64,000 nt of DNA, from assembly GCF_016808095.1 (NCBI RefSeq), contig NC_068973.1:23996477-24060476 (forward strand), written 5' to 3'. The notes under the pieces are model-generated. The model searched no databases and was not told where the DNA came from. It saw only the letters and a program-made list of their open reading frames with translations. The position numbers were made by a program, and so were the translations under genes. The stretch is from Vigna angularis. Taxonomy: Eukaryota; Streptophyta; Magnoliopsida; Fabales; Fabaceae. Below, piece by piece: positions 32,293 to 45,106 of the stretch. Positions within the stretch are counted from its first letter, which is position 1, and every line of letters begins with the position of its first letter.

Positions 32293-35200
32293 ATGGATCG
32301 AAGCTGGATGAATGAACGTCGCATCAGTGAAGAATATGATAAGGGTGTTTAAGAGTTCTTGCAATACGTTGAACAAAATGCTAAGTCTGTGAACGAGACA
32401 TATTTTTGTCCTTGTGTTCGTTGTCTTAATCAAATACGGCAAGACTTAGGCAATGTGCGTGACCATCTATTCATGTACGGCATAATGAAGACTTATACCG
32501 TTTGGACTTGGCATGGAGAAGTACTGGACCAGCCTACCACGTCACGAGGAACGAATTATGTGGAAGAATGGATGAGTGACCATTTAGAGGACATGATACG
32601 TGATGTGGGTGAAGATAATTTTGGAAGAGCTAATTTGTATGTTTCTCTTATTAATGATTCAAAGCAACCGTTGTTCCCAGGATGCTCGAACTTTACACGT
32701 CTATCTGTAACTTTAAAGTTGTTTAGTTTAAAAGCAAGGAATGGATGGACCGATAAAAGTTTCACCGAGTTGTTGGAGTTGTTGAAGGAGATGCTTCTAG
32801 AAAATAATACTCTACCTATTCGTAATTACGAGGCCTAAATTTTTTTATGTCCAATGGGTCTTGGATATCAAAAGATACATGCTTGTCCTAATGATTGTGT
32901 TTTGTACACAAAGGACTTTGCTTTGCTAAAGTATTGTCCAACATGTGGTTTATCCCGTTTTAAAAAGAAATCTGACAGAATCACTGCTAATGAAGGTAAT
33001 GATGGTGCACCTACTAAGGTGATGTGGTATTTCCCTATAATACCTAGGTTCAAACGTATGTTCTCTGTAAAAGAAGATGCAAAGAACCATAAATGGCACT
33101 CTGACGAAAGAAAGTGCGATAATCTTCTTCAACACCCTGCTGATTCACCACAATGGAAAAAGATTGATGACAAATTCCCAGAATTTGGTGCAGATCCAAG
33201 AAACTTAAGGCTTGCACTTGCAACTGATGGTATGAATCCTTATGGAAACTTAAGTAGCAAACACAGTTCGTGGCCAGTTATGTTGATGATGTACAATCTT
33301 TCTCCTTTGTTGTGCATGAAGAGAAAATATGTGATGTTGTCCATGATGATATCGGGTCCTAGACAACCTGAAAATGACATTGATGTGTACTTACAACCTT
33401 TAATTGATGATTTGAAATTGTTGTGGGAAGAAGGGGTCGACGTGTTTGATTCACATGTTCAGGAACAGTTTCGTTTGCGTGCAATGTTGTTTTGCACTAT
33501 AAATGATTTCTCAGCGTATGGAAACTTGAGCGGTTATAGGGTTAAAGGTCATTTTACATGTCCCATATGTGAAGAAAACACTAGTTACCTTCAGTTGAAG
33601 CATGGTCAAAAGACGGTATATACAAGACATCGAAAATTCCGTCCTCGTAATCATCCTTATCGTAGATTGAAAAAAGCATTTAATGGAAGTGTTGAGGATG
33701 AGGTTGTGTGCAGACCCCGGAATGGTGAAGAGGTGTACAACGAAGTCAAAAACATTGACATTGTGTTTGGAAAACATCGTAAAACTACCTCTGCAAAAAA
33801 CATTTGGAAGAAACGATCAATATTTTTTAAGCTTCCATATTGGTTTGGACTTGATGTTAGACATTGTATTGATGTGATGCACGTTGAAAAAAATGTTTGT
33901 GACAGTGTCATCGGAACGTTATTAAACGTCAAAGGGAAGAGCAAAGACGGAATAAAAGCATGACAAGATTTGGCTGACATGGGAATCCGATCTGAGTTAC
34001 ATCCACAGATAATAGGAAGACGCACCTATCTGCCCTCAGCCTGTCACACACTTTCTAAAAAAGAAAAACAAAGTTTTTGTAACTGTTTAAGAAGTGTGAA
34101 GGTTCCACAAGGTTATTCTTCAAATATTAGTAACCTTGTGTCTATGCAAGACTTAAAGCTAGTTGGTTTAAAGTCTCACGATTGTCATGTGTTGATGCAA
34201 CAATTGTTACCTGTTGTTATTCGAGGCATATTACCTCCTTCTGTTAGGGGTATTCTGACACGTCTGAGTTTTTTCTTTAATGCCATTTGCAAAAAAGTTG
34301 TTGACCCTCAAGGTTTAGATGAATTGGAAAATGAGGGAATAAGACTACTATGTCAATTGGAGATGTATTTTCCACCTTCCTTTTTTGACATCATGGTACA
34401 TTTGATTGTTCATCTAGTCAGAGAAATTCGAATATGTGGGCCGGTCTTCTTAAGGTGGATGTACCCAGTTGAAAGATACATGAAGATCTTAAAGGGATAT
34501 GTCAAGAATCAGTATAGACCAGAAGCTTCAATCATAGAGCGATACGTTGCAGAAGAAGCCATTGAATTTTGTTCAAGTTATATGCCATCTTGTGAACCCG
34601 TGGGTCTTCCCAAGAGCAGACATGAAGGAAAATGTGAAGGTAAGGGTGTTCGAGGTGTGAGAATTCAAAGTGTTAGCAGAAAAGAAATTGACCAAGCTCA
34701 TTTGTATGTCTTAAACAACACTGTTGATGTGATTCCTTACATTTCTGACCACGTTAATGAAATAAAGGCAGCAAACCCAAAAATGAGTGAAAAATGGCAT
34801 CTTAATGAACATGTGAAAACCTTCTTACAATGGTTTAAGAAAAAGATTTATGCGACTCCACATGTTTCTGAAACTTTATTGAGGTTATCTCGTGGGCCGA
34901 ACACGGATGTCATTACATATAGTGGAGACAAAGGTAGAAGATGACAAAAGCAGAGTTCAAAATAGTAGCGTCACACTACAAGCTGAGGCTGTGAACTTTG
35001 CTAGTTCTAAAGACAAAAATCCAATCACAGCATCCATCAATTATTTTGGAATAATACAAGAAATATGGGAAGTTGATTACGTCACTTTTAGAGTTCCAGT
35101 TTTCAAGTGTAAATGGGTTGATATAAATTCTGGTGTCATGACAGATGACCTTGGTTTCACATTGGTAGACTTGAACAAGATGAATTACACTGATGAACCA

Positions 35201-35443
35201 TTTATCATGGCTAGTCAAGCAAGACAAATATTCTACGTAAATGATCCAGCGAATAACAAATGGTCAGTGGTTTTAGAAGGAAAAAACATGCATGGACATG
35301 ATGATGACGATTCTCTTGATATAGTTGAGACAACATCTGTTGCATCTAGACCCACTGAAGACTCAGTTGATGACGTTGCCGATGTCATCCAGGCAATTCG
35401 TAGTGATCATAATGAAGGGATTTGGGAAAAAACAATATCTTAA
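32293..35443 (+). pseudogene. tnpD-like CACTA transposase (broken)
   Basis: Conceptual translation from ATG 32293 (MDRSWMNERRISEEYDKGV) shows a transposase-associated domain (FCPCVRCLN near 32405), a Transposase_21 (TNP2) region (CPMGLGYQKIHACPNDC, ATDGMNPYG, HFTCPICEE; about 32845-33900), a DUF4218 region (about 34150-34560; LEMYFPPSFFDIMVHL, RWMYPVERYMK) and a DUF4216 region (about 35010-35270; DYVTFRVPVFKCKWVD). In-frame stops lie at 32350-32352, 32836-32838 and 33961-33963. A deletion with frameshift at about 34915-34945 separates the last domain. It would have cut and pasted the element; it cannot encode an intact enzyme now. Confidence 0.88.
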
Positions 35444-35528
35444 TAGGTTGATATTTTTGTTTTTTATTGACTTTATATGTATGTTCATCATAATTGAATT
35501 ATTACTAACCATGTATAATTTTTCAGGT

Positions 35529-37131
35529 ATGTCGGCCTCAGACTCAGGATCGGGAAAGTCCAGACGTGGTCGAGGCGTCACCTGAGTGGCAGATGTGACA
35601 TCCGGACGTGTGGATGGTCAGAGGAGACATGTTGACATTGACCCCAGATCAGGTCATCCATCAGGGCCAAATGCGGATAGGTTTAGGAGTTATCTGGGTA
35701 AGTTAGCAAAAAGTCATGTCTCTATCCTTCATGCATGTTGGGATGACGTCCTAGAGGTCGACAAGAACCTCTTATGGCAAGATATTCAGGTATGTTTATA
35801 CTTCATGCAATTTGTGATATACTTATCTTTCATGTTTTATTATCAATAACATGTTTTTTCTTTTTGACAGCAACATTATGATATTCCAAACACAATAAAA
35901 ATTAGAAAGAAAGTGTTATCGCATATAGCGATAAGATGGAGGGATTTCAAGACAAGGCTGACACGACTCTATGTCTTTGGAGACAGGCAACATGAAAATC
36001 CCTGTCAGCAATATACATTCACAGAGGAGGATTGGATGCAGTTTCGTGCATCTAGAGAGTCTGAGGAATGGAAGGTATGTTTCTTAACATCTGAAAATGT
36101 ATTCATTGAGTTTTTATGATTTTACACTTATTTATATACACGGTTTCATAGGGTAAAAGGTTAGCCGCCCAAGAAAGACAAAGGCTAAACGATGCACCAC
36201 ACTTGTTATCACGAGGTGGTTATGCAAAATTGGAAAAGAAACTTAGAAAGTCTAGAGCGGATGCCTTGGAACTTGAGTCGTCGGACCTAGCACCTGCACC
36301 TGCTAGGTACGAGCTGTGGAAGGCTGCTCGGACTAAATCTGATGGGAACATGACATCTTCCTCAGTTGTCTTGATCTCACAGAGTATTGTAAGTTCAAAT
36401 TATAAGCAGTTGTTTGATTGTGTATCTATCACAGCATGTCTTCTAAGTAACGATTGTTTTTTTATGTGCAGGATGAGTTGGTTGAGCAGCAGACTCAGGG
36501 CACATTTGCTGGCCAAGGTAGGGACGACATTCTAACAACGGCCATTGGAAGGCCCGAGCACCCAGGACGTGTACGTGGAGTTCCTGGGGCGATTGGTCTT
36601 CGTGACTACTTTGGCCCTACACAGAAAACCCCCCATCAATGAGTTAGGAGACACTGAGGCAGATGGATCTTTAGTGGGAGGAAAGACTCAACCAAAGCAT
36701 GAGATCAATGGAGCAACGATTCATGGAGCAGCTACAAGAACAAAAAGAAATACAAAGAGCACTTGAAGAAAAGCTGCATTCCATGACGCAAGGCAACATG
36801 AGGGCCGCTGAAACTCCCACACCACCTTGGGTCAGCACTAGAGGATCATGCTCTGCTGTAGAACCCACTCAGTATAGCGGTCAATATGAGCTGTTGGTTG
36901 ATGGGGATCCGCCACGCATTGTGGCTGTCGGACGAGTGCTTGAGGGAGGGCAGACTATTCATGTTGTTCCCATATTACCCTAGCACGTGCGTGTGACGAT
37001 TGACGAGGTTCGGGATCCCCAGGCTCAGGTGCCTGTACCCACTCCAGAAATTAACTTTGTGGGGGAGGCCATAGGATCATTTATTGCCTGGCCTAGAGCA
37101 TTGATCATGTCACACATCGCTACTCCACAGG
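35529..37131 (+). pseudogene. Transposase_24-like second gene of the CACTA element (broken)
   Basis: Exons can be traced by GT-AG sites: 35529-35789, 35871-36074, 36152-36388 and 36472 onward. Recognisable segments are RGGYAKLEKKLRKSRADA (exon 3) and LTTAIGRPEHPGRVRGV (exon 4), typical of the plant Ptta/En/Spm family. A stop lies in exon 1 at 35583-35585. The frame ends at 36640-36642, then continues in another frame as a Glu/Gln-rich coiled-coil-like stretch and YELLVDGDPPRIVAVGRV, with another stop at 36981-36983. By analogy with En/Spm it may have encoded a DNA-binding accessory protein. Confidence 0.75.
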
Positions 37132-37213
37132 TATAATGTCTCTTTCCTTAGTATTTCTTTGTTTATTCTTCAAACATTTGTTGATAACTCTTTGACGTAA
37201 ATTCTTATCTTTA

Positions 37214-38409
37214 GTTCACACGTCCTCAGAAGTAGCCAATTCATGATACAGTCATACATGAAGATGATGACATGGCTGAAGCGGAGGATGATCCTCTATC
37301 AAAGCTAATGACAAGATTACCCAGGTTGAAGAAAGCACCATTAGAACTATACTGGGATTTGAGAGTATTGTTGTATTCCCCCACATGTGCCAGTTTATAT
37401 CACTCTCTCTGATGCATTGGAGATGATTGGGGGAGACCGGATGTTGAATATTTCCATCATTCAGCTGTGGTGCATGTAAGATAGTCAATTTGGTCTTTCA
37501 TATTACTTTTATTTAGATTCTTATAGTTTCTAACACTTAACTTTGTTGGTTTAGGTACATGGACACAATCGTTGTAGACCAAGGTCGGTCTTCCATGTAC
37601 GGATTTGTTGAACCTCAGACCATTCAACCGTCTGGTAACACACTTCAAAACAGACAACAATATTTGCAAACATGGATGGATGAGTCAAAAAGAAACGTAT
37701 ACCTTGTGCCATACATTGATGGATAGGTGTTGTTATATGTGGCCAGTTCATTATTATACTTTCCTTAATTAGTTCAATAACTATTTATCCTTTTATGATA
37801 GCATGCACTGGCAGCTGATGGTCATCATTCCCAAAGCATGTAAAATTATATGGTTTTGTTCGTTGCATAGGAAGATGAAAAATGACTTGAGAACAATGCT
37901 TCAAGGGTAAGTGTTTCTCCAAAAATGACTTTGAATTTGATGTTCACCTTCAACTTTTATGATAAATATAGTCATATTAATTATACTTTGTGTTTTCCAT
38001 ATCTACAGAGTTATTGGTAAATCACGTGGTCAACTGGTTCAAATCTTGTATCCAAAGGTTTTAAGTCATTTATAGTTCTAATTCATTTTCTATGTTATTG
38101 AATGATCTAAATTCTTCACTATTTAGTTTGTTATTTTAGTGTAACTAGCAGCTAGATTCATGGGAATGTGGCTTCTATGTGATGTGTTGGATTAAGACCA
38201 TCATTCGAGTTGTCATTACAGATGACTGGAATGAGGTAATGATGTATACCTTGAATACATTACAAATCAAATTCATCTTCAAACATATATGAAACCAATG
38301 AATCTTTCTTGAATTTTGCAGCGCTTCAAGAGTACATCGCCTATACCAGAGGACACAATTAGACAGATAAGGCAGGAGTGGACCGCTTATCTTCTGCAAA
38401 GATGGAGTT
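37214..38409 (+). pseudogene. C48 (Ulp1-like) cysteine protease segment of the CACTA element (broken)
   Basis: Small exons in different frames spell parts of an Ulp1/SENP-type protease. YMDTIVVDQGRSSMYGF lies near 37557-37607, HWQLMVIIPKACKIIW near 37804-37851 with the His of the expected catalytic triad, and QLDSWECGFYVMCWIKTIIR near 38149-38208 with the Gln and Cys positions. It ends at about 38409. Introns, stops and shifts interrupt it. Such domains are often carried by plant CACTA and Mutator-like elements. Function in this copy is unlikely. Confidence 0.7.
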
Positions 38410-39007
38410 AGGAATAGTTTTATTTGTTGTTGAACATTACTTAGTTTTAGTTTAAGTTTTATCTTGATAGTTTTGGTAGTGGATTATATTTTACATTAAG
38501 TAGAACTTTGTTTATATCAAACGCATATATATATTATTGCAAAATTGTTCTGGGACAATTTTTTGCTTTTCAGGTGTGGTTTTATTGCAAAAATAAATTA
38601 ATTTTTTAAAAAAAAAAGCGCAGTGGACGTCGGTTAGTGCACTGTCAGACGTCTATAGACGTCTGGCAGTGCACACACCGACGTCCAACCCCACCCCTAG
38701 CACAAAACAATTTAGGCATGTGGTCGTCGGTTGATACACCTCGGACGTGTGTATAGACGTCGGGGCGAGGAGAAGACGGACGTCTGTATAGACGTCCGAC
38801 GGGGGCACATGGGACGTCTATATGGACGTCCGACGGGTGTACATCGGTCGTCTGCATAGGCATCGGGCCTGACACATCGGACGTCTATACACACGTCCGA
38901 TGTGCATCCCCCGACGTCTGAGTAACGTCACCCACAAAGACATCGGGGGAAGGTCGGACGTCTAAAAGCCAAAAGAACGGACGTCTAAAGCCCTTTCTAC
39001 ACAAGTG
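38410..39007 (+). repeat. 3' untranslated and right subterminal repeats of the CACTA element
   Basis: After an AT-rich stretch with no gene, GACGTC-rich repeats run from about 38624 to the end. 38625-38686 forms an imperfect palindrome of about 62 bp centred on GACGTCTATAGACGTC. Further copies of CGGACGTC and ACGTCCGA follow at about 20-40 bp spacing. The terminus is CTACACAAGTG. Confidence 0.85.
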
Positions 39008-39245
39008 ACTTCTTCCACTTCTTCCAGTCGTTCCAATTCTTCCCCTTCTTCCACTTCGTCCACTTCGTCCAGTTCGTCCACTAATTCCAATTCGTCCTGT
39101 TCGTCCACTAATCCCAGTTCTTCCACTTCCTCCAGTTCGTCCAGTTCGTCCCCTTCTTCCACTTAGTCCACTTCGTCCAGTTTGTCTGCTTCGTCCAGTT
39201 CGTCCGCTTCGTCAACTTCGTCCACTTCTTCCACTTCGTCCTTCA
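39008..39245 (+). repeat. Minisatellite block L4
   Basis: This is 238 bp of the 9-bp repeat in the L1 orientation between the CACTA element and an unrelated 255-bp segment. Confidence 0.93.
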
Positions 39246-39500
39246 AATAAAATTGTGCCACCTACAAATAAAAGGATGCCTCAACATGCCACATGTTTAA
39301 AAAGTTAACGTCGTCCATTATATTTAACGGAAAGGGTATTATTGACTCAATTTTATTAAATTAGGGACCAAATTGATCACTTTCAAAATTGGAGGACCCA
39401 ATTGAAATGAACCCACAAATATAAGGACCTCCGAACCTATTAAACCTAAAAGTAAAAGAAATACTACACTAAACTAATTGGGCTTGGGCCCCGTCTATCA
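39246..39500. other. Unidentified 255-bp AT-rich segment within the minisatellite
   Basis: The segment has no minisatellite units, no ORF and no clear terminal repeats. It contains ATTAGGGACCAAATTGATCA-like text of the kind seen in dispersed plant repeats. It is sharply bounded by the array on both sides. It could be a remnant of another element or an older piece of flanking DNA captured by the array. Confidence 0.5.
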
Positions 39501-42500
39501 ACTTCTTCCACTTCTTCCACTTCTTCTCCTTCTTCCCCTTCTTCTCCTTCTTCCACTTCGTCCACTTCGACCATTTCCTCCACTTCCTCCACTTCCTCCA
39601 CTTCGTTCACTTCGTTCACAAAGTCCACTTCGTCCACTTCATCCACTTCGTCTACTTCTTCCACTTCGTCCACTTCGTCCATTTCGTCCACTTCGTCCGC
39701 TTCTTCCAATTCCTCCAATTCTTCCACTTCCTCCCCTTCTTCCACTTCTTATCAATCTTCTCATTCTTCCAATTCGTCTACTTCCTCCACTTCGTCAAGT
39801 TCGTGCACTTCGTCCACTTCGCCCACTTCGCCCAGTTCTTCTCCTTCTTCTCCTTCTTCTCCTTCTTATACTTCTTCTCCTTCGTCCACTTCGTCGACTT
39901 CATCCACTTCGTCCACTTCGTCCACTAGGTCAACTAAGTCCACTAAGTCGACTTCGTCCACTAAGTCCACTTCGTCCACTAAGTCCACTTCGTCCACTTC
40001 TTCCAGTTCTTCTCCCTCTTCTCCTTCTTCTCCTTCGTCCACTTCGTCCACTTCTTCCACTTCGTCCACTTCTTCCACATCTTCCACTTCTTCGACTTCG
40101 TCTCCTTCTTCTCCTTCTTCCACTTCATCCACTTTGTTCACTTTGACCACTAAGTCCACTTCGTCCAGTTCGTCCACTAAGTCCAGTTCTTCCACTTCAT
40201 CCAGTTCGTCCACTTCGTCCCCTTCTTCCACTTCATCCACTTTGTCGAGTTCGTCCCTTTCGTCCAATTCGTCCGCTTCGTCAATTTCGTCAACTTCGTC
40301 CACTTCTTCCTCTTCGTCCACTTCGTCCTCTCCGTCCACTCCGTCCACTACATCCACTCCGTCCACTTCGTCCACTTCTTCCACTTCTTCTCCTTCTTCT
40401 CCTTCTTCTCTTTCTTCTGCTTCTTCTCCTTCTTTTCCTTCTTCTCCTTCTTCTCCTTCTTCCCCTTCTTCCACTTCGTCCACTTCGTCCACTTCGTCCA
40501 CTTCGTCCAATTCGTCCAGTTCGTCCACTAATTCCATTTCATCTAGTTCGTCCACTAAGTCCAATTATTCCACTTCGTCCAGTTCGTCCCCTTCTTCCAC
40601 TTCGTCCACTTCGTCCAGTTTATCCGCTTCGTCTAGTTCGTCCGCTTCGTCTAGTTCGTCTGCTTCGTCAACTTTGTTCACTCCGTCCACTTCTTCCACT
40701 CCATCCACTTCGTACACTCCGTCCACTCCGTCCACTTCGTCCACTACGTCCACTTCGTCGTCTTCGTCCACTTCTTCCACTTCTCCAACTTCTTCTCCTT
40801 GTTCCACTTCGACCACTTCGTCCACCTCTTCCAGTTCGTCCACTTCTTCCAGTTCGTCCACTTCGTCCACATCGTCCACTTCGTCCTCATCGTCCACTTC
40901 GTCCACTTCATCCACTTCTTCCACTTCTTGCACTTCTTCTCCTTCTTCTCCTTCTTCTCCTTCTTCCACTTCGTCCACTTCGTCCTCTTCGTCCACTTCG
41001 TCCATCTTGTCCACCTCGTCCACTTCTTCCACTTCTTCCACTTGTTCCAGTTGTTCTCCTTCTTCCCCTTCTTCCACTTCATCCACTTCGTCCACTAAGT
41101 CCACTAAGTCCACTTCGTCCACTAAGACCACTTCATCCACTTCTTCCACTTCTTCTCCCTCTTCTCGTTCTTCTCCTTCGTCCACTTCTTCCACTTCGTC
41201 CACTTCGTCCACTTCTTCCACATCTTCCACTTCATCTCCTTCTTCTCCTTCTTCCACTTCGTCCACTAAGTCCACTTCTTCCACTTCGTCCACTAAGTCT
41301 AGTTCTTCCACTTCGTCTAGTTCGTCCACTTCGTCCCTTTCTTCCACTTCATCCACTTCGTCGAGCTCGTCCGCTTCGTCGAGTTCGTCTGCTTCGTCAA
41401 TTTTGTCAACTCCGTCGACTTCTTCCTCTTTGTCCACTTCGTCCGCTCCGTCCACTCTGTCTACTCCGTCCAGTGTGTCCACTCCGTCCACTTCATCCAC
41501 TCCGTCCACTTCGTCCACGTCGTCCACTTCTTCCACTTCTTCCACTTCTTCTCCTTCTTCTCCTTCTTCTCTTTCTTCTGCTTCTTCTCCTTCTTTTCCT
41601 TCTTCTCCTTCTTCTCCTTCTTCCCCTTCTTCCACTTCGTCCACTTCATCTGGTTCGTCCACTTCGTCCACTTCGTCCACTAATTCCACTTCGTCCACTT
41701 CGTCTAGTTTGTCCGCTTCGTCCACTTCGTCTGCTTCGTCAACTTCTTTCACTCCGTCCACTTCTTACACTCTGTCCACTTCGTCCACTACGTCCACTTC
41801 GTCCACTTCGTCCACCTCTTCCACTTCTTCTCCTTCATTCCATTCTTCTCCTTCTTCCACTTCGTCCACTTCGACCACTTCGTCCACTTCTTCCACTTTG
41901 TCCACTTCTTCCAGTTCATCCACATCGTCCACATCGGCCACTTTGTCCTCTTCGTCCACTTCTTCCAGTTTGTCCACTTCGTCCCATTCTTCAACTTCAT
42001 CCACTTCGTCCACTCTATCCACTCCGTCCACTTCGTCAACGTCCTTCACTTCGTCCACCTCTTCCACTTCTTCTCCTTCTTCTCCTTCTTCCACTTCGTC
42101 GACCTCATCCACTTCGTTGACTCCGTCCACTTCTTCCACTTCGTCCACTTTGTCCACTTCGCCCACTTCGTCCAATTCGTCCACTTCTTCCACTTCGTCA
42201 ATTTCGTCCCCTTCGTTTGCTTCTTCCAATTCTTCCAATTCTTGCCCTTCCTCCACTTCTTCCACTTTGTCCACTTCGTTGACTTCGTCCAGTTCGTCCA
42301 CTTCTTCCAGTTCATCCGCTCCGTCCACTTCGTCAACTTCGTCCACTTCCTGCACTTCGTGCACTTCTTCCACTTCTTCCAATTCGTCCACTTCTTCCAC
42401 TTCTTCTCCTTCTTCTCCTTCTTCTCCTTCTTCCACTTCGTCCACTTTGTCTACTTCGTCCACTTCGTCCACTTCTTCCACTTCTTCAACTTCTTCCACT

Positions 42501-43812
42501 TCTCCAACTTCTTCTCCTTCTTCCACTTCGACCACTTCGTCCACTTCTTCCACTTCGTCCACTTCTTCCAGTTCTTCCACTTCGTCCACTTCTTCCACTT
42601 CTTCCACTTCTTCTCCTTCTTCTCCTTCTTTCAGTTGGTCCACTTTGTCCTCTTCGTCCACCTTGTCCACCTCGTCTACTTCTTCAACTTGTTCCACTTG
42701 TTCTCCTTATTCCCCTTCTTCCACTTTGCCCACTTCGTCCAATTCGTCCACTAAGTCCACTTCGTCCACTAAGTCCAATTCTTCCACTTCGTCAAGTTTG
42801 TCCACTTCGTCCCCTTCTTCCACTAAGTCCACTTCGTCTAGTTCGTCCACTAAGACCAGTTCTTCCACTTCGTCCAGTTCTTCCACTTCGTCCAGTTCTT
42901 CCACTTCGTCGAGTTCGTCTGCTTCGTCCAGTTCGTCTGCTTCATAAATTTCGTTAACTTCGTCCACTTCTTCCAGTTCGTCCACTCCGTCCACTTCGTC
43001 CACTCCGTCCACGTGGTCCACTTCGTCCACTTCTTCCACTTCTTCTCCTTCTTCTCCTTCTTCCACTTGGTCGACTTCGTCCTCTTCGTCCACTTTGTCC
43101 ACCTTGTCCACCTCGTCCACTTCTTCCACTTGTTCCACTTGTTCTCCTTCTTCCCCTTCTTCCACTTCGTCCACTAAGTCCACTTCGTCCATTAAGACCA
43201 CTCCGTCCACTTCTTCCACTTCTTCTCCCTCTTCTCGTTCTTCTCCTTCGTCCCTTTTGTCCACTTCGTCCACTTCGTCTACTTCGTCCACTTCGTCCAC
43301 TTCGTTCATTTCGTTCACTTCGTCCACTTCGTCTGCTTCTTCCAATTCTTCCAATGCTTTCCCTTCCTCCACTTCTTCCACTTCTTCCACTTTGTCTACT
43401 TCGTCCACTTTGTCTACTTCGTCCACTTCGTCCACTTCTTCCACTTCTTCCCCTTCTTCCACTTCTTCTCCTTCATCTCCTTCTTCCACTTCGTCCACTT
43501 CTTCCACCTTCGTCCACTTAGTCCACTTCGTCTATTTCGTCCACTTCGTCCACTTAGCCACTTCGTCCAATTCGTCCACTTCTTCCACTTCATCCAATTC
43601 ATCCACTGCATCCAATTCTTCCACTTCCTCCACTTCGTCCACTTCGTCCAATTCGTCCACTTCATCCAATTCTTCCACTTCGTCCAATTCGTCCACTTCC
43701 TCCACTTCCTCCACTTCGTTCACTTTCTTCACTAAGTCCACTTCGTCCACTTCTTCCACTTCGTCCACATTGTCCATTTCGTCCACCTCGTCCACTTCTT
43801 CCACTTCTTCCA
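39501..43812 (+). repeat. Minisatellite block L5
   Basis: About 4.3 kb in the L1 orientation. A distinctive variant (TTTCTTCTG followed by CTTCTTCTCC) occurs at 40411 and again at 41572, showing a higher-order repeat of about 1.16 kb. A frame of 937 codons (40134-42947) is open only because the units lack stops. Confidence 0.95.
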
Positions 43813-45106
43813 TGATGACAAATTTATGAACACCGAAAACGGCGCCACAAACTTGTTTAACAATCGGCAAGTGTGACCGAATTGTATCAAGTGATAAAAC
43901 TAGGTAAGACCAAGTATCGTTTTCCCAAAGTACTCACGGCCTAGTTAGTTATCTGATTTGTTGATTATTTAAGACTTGTGAACGGTTGATTGTAGGTTTT
44001 TAATGCAAAAGACAATAATTAAACATGTATGCATGAGTTTGATCAATGGCAAAAAGAGTAAAACAAACACGTAATGAATTATATGAATGAGTATGTTGTT
44101 GGGGTTATCAATTTCATCTTATCCACTCTCATATACTTTAGGAATTCATCAATGTTAATTCCACTCTCTAAATTACCTTGTCAAGAAGGCCAATCCTTAA
44201 TTACGAGTTCATACAATTCCTAGCATTCCTAGTAATTAATTCTGAAGTGCAGGAGCTTAAAGGCAATCAATATGCTATTGGGAGAAATTCCCCGGATCTA
44301 GATCTCCCCGTACGTTCCCATATCAACAAAATCAATAATCATAACAATGAATGAGTTAAACAAAGCAAGCATTAAGGAAAGAGGAAAAACCCTAACTAAT
44401 GATGAAAGAAAGCATGTATCTTATAGTAAGATGTTAAAACATTAGTTCCATATATGAGAGTTTCACAAGACTACATTGATTCCCCAACAACAATACAAGG
44501 TTTAGTTCACCATATTCATGGTGAAACTAGATGAACAATAATGAAAGAATGGAAGATAAAACCCTAGAAAGGTGAAAAGGGAGCCTGAGCATCCAAGATC
44601 TTCCTTCAAAGGGGTGGAAAAGAGAGTGTTTGCTTCGTCCCAGCCAAAGATACAAACCCTAGGAACACCTAAAGCTTATATATTATTCGTAAAATTACAG
44701 AAAATTAGGCCCAAGCCCAAAATAGTGTCGCTCAGTGGTAAACTACCGCTCAACGGTAAGTGCGTGAGTTGTTTTCCTCCCCTCAGTGGCCTTTTCACCC
44801 CTCAGCGGATCCAACGTGAGTTCCTGAGTGCCGCTCAACGGTAAAATGCCGCTGAGCGGTAGTTGCGGCTTCTCCTTTTGCACTTTTTGATGTCTTTTCT
44901 GATTCCATTTCTATCCTTCTTCACTTCTTTCACCAAATTCACCTTAAAACCAGAATAAAAAAACTGAAATCAAGCATAAACCTGTCCAGCTCTCTTATTT
45001 CTAAAAATATGACAAAAAGCATGATTTCAAGCTAGTTTCTAAGTGTTAAAGGTTGCTTTTAGTATCAAATTTAACCATGAAAATAACAGTTTTTCCACTG
45101 TTATCA
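43813..45106 (-). mobile_element. Solo LTR D (Athila-like family)
   Basis: Read on the minus strand it starts TGATAACAGTGG and ends GTCATCA, a complete LTR of 1294 bp with no interior attached. TTCCA occurs on both sides (43808-43812 and 45107-45111), consistent with a target duplication but weak within this repeat. It carries CCGCTSAGCGG motifs and a TATATAAGC box. Solo LTRs arise by recombination between the two LTRs of one element. Confidence 0.9.

Larger units (their letters stand above)
31031..39007 (+). mobile_element. CACTA (En/Spm) DNA transposon, decayed
   Basis: The right end, read inward on the minus strand, begins CACTTGTGTAGAAAGGGC and then TTTAGACGTCCG. The left end begins CACCCTGTCAGCACTC and then TAAACGTCCG, giving imperfect terminal inverted repeats. 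Both ends carry subterminal GACGTC-rich repeats in both orientations, as is typical of CACTA elements. Inside are a tnpD-like transposase pseudogene and a second multi-exon gene with Transposase_24-like and C48-protease-like parts. The 3-bp flanks do not match (AAC left, ACT right), so a target duplication is not shown. The element is inserted in the minisatellite. Confidence 0.9.

Noticed and set aside
31028..39010. 3-bp target duplication around the CACTA element
   Set aside because: The flanks read AAC and ACT and do not match; the exact left end may have been altered.
40134..42947. 937-codon Ser/Thr-rich open frame
   Set aside because: It is a translation of the 9-bp minisatellite; several other frames over the same DNA are open too, and nothing resembles a domain.
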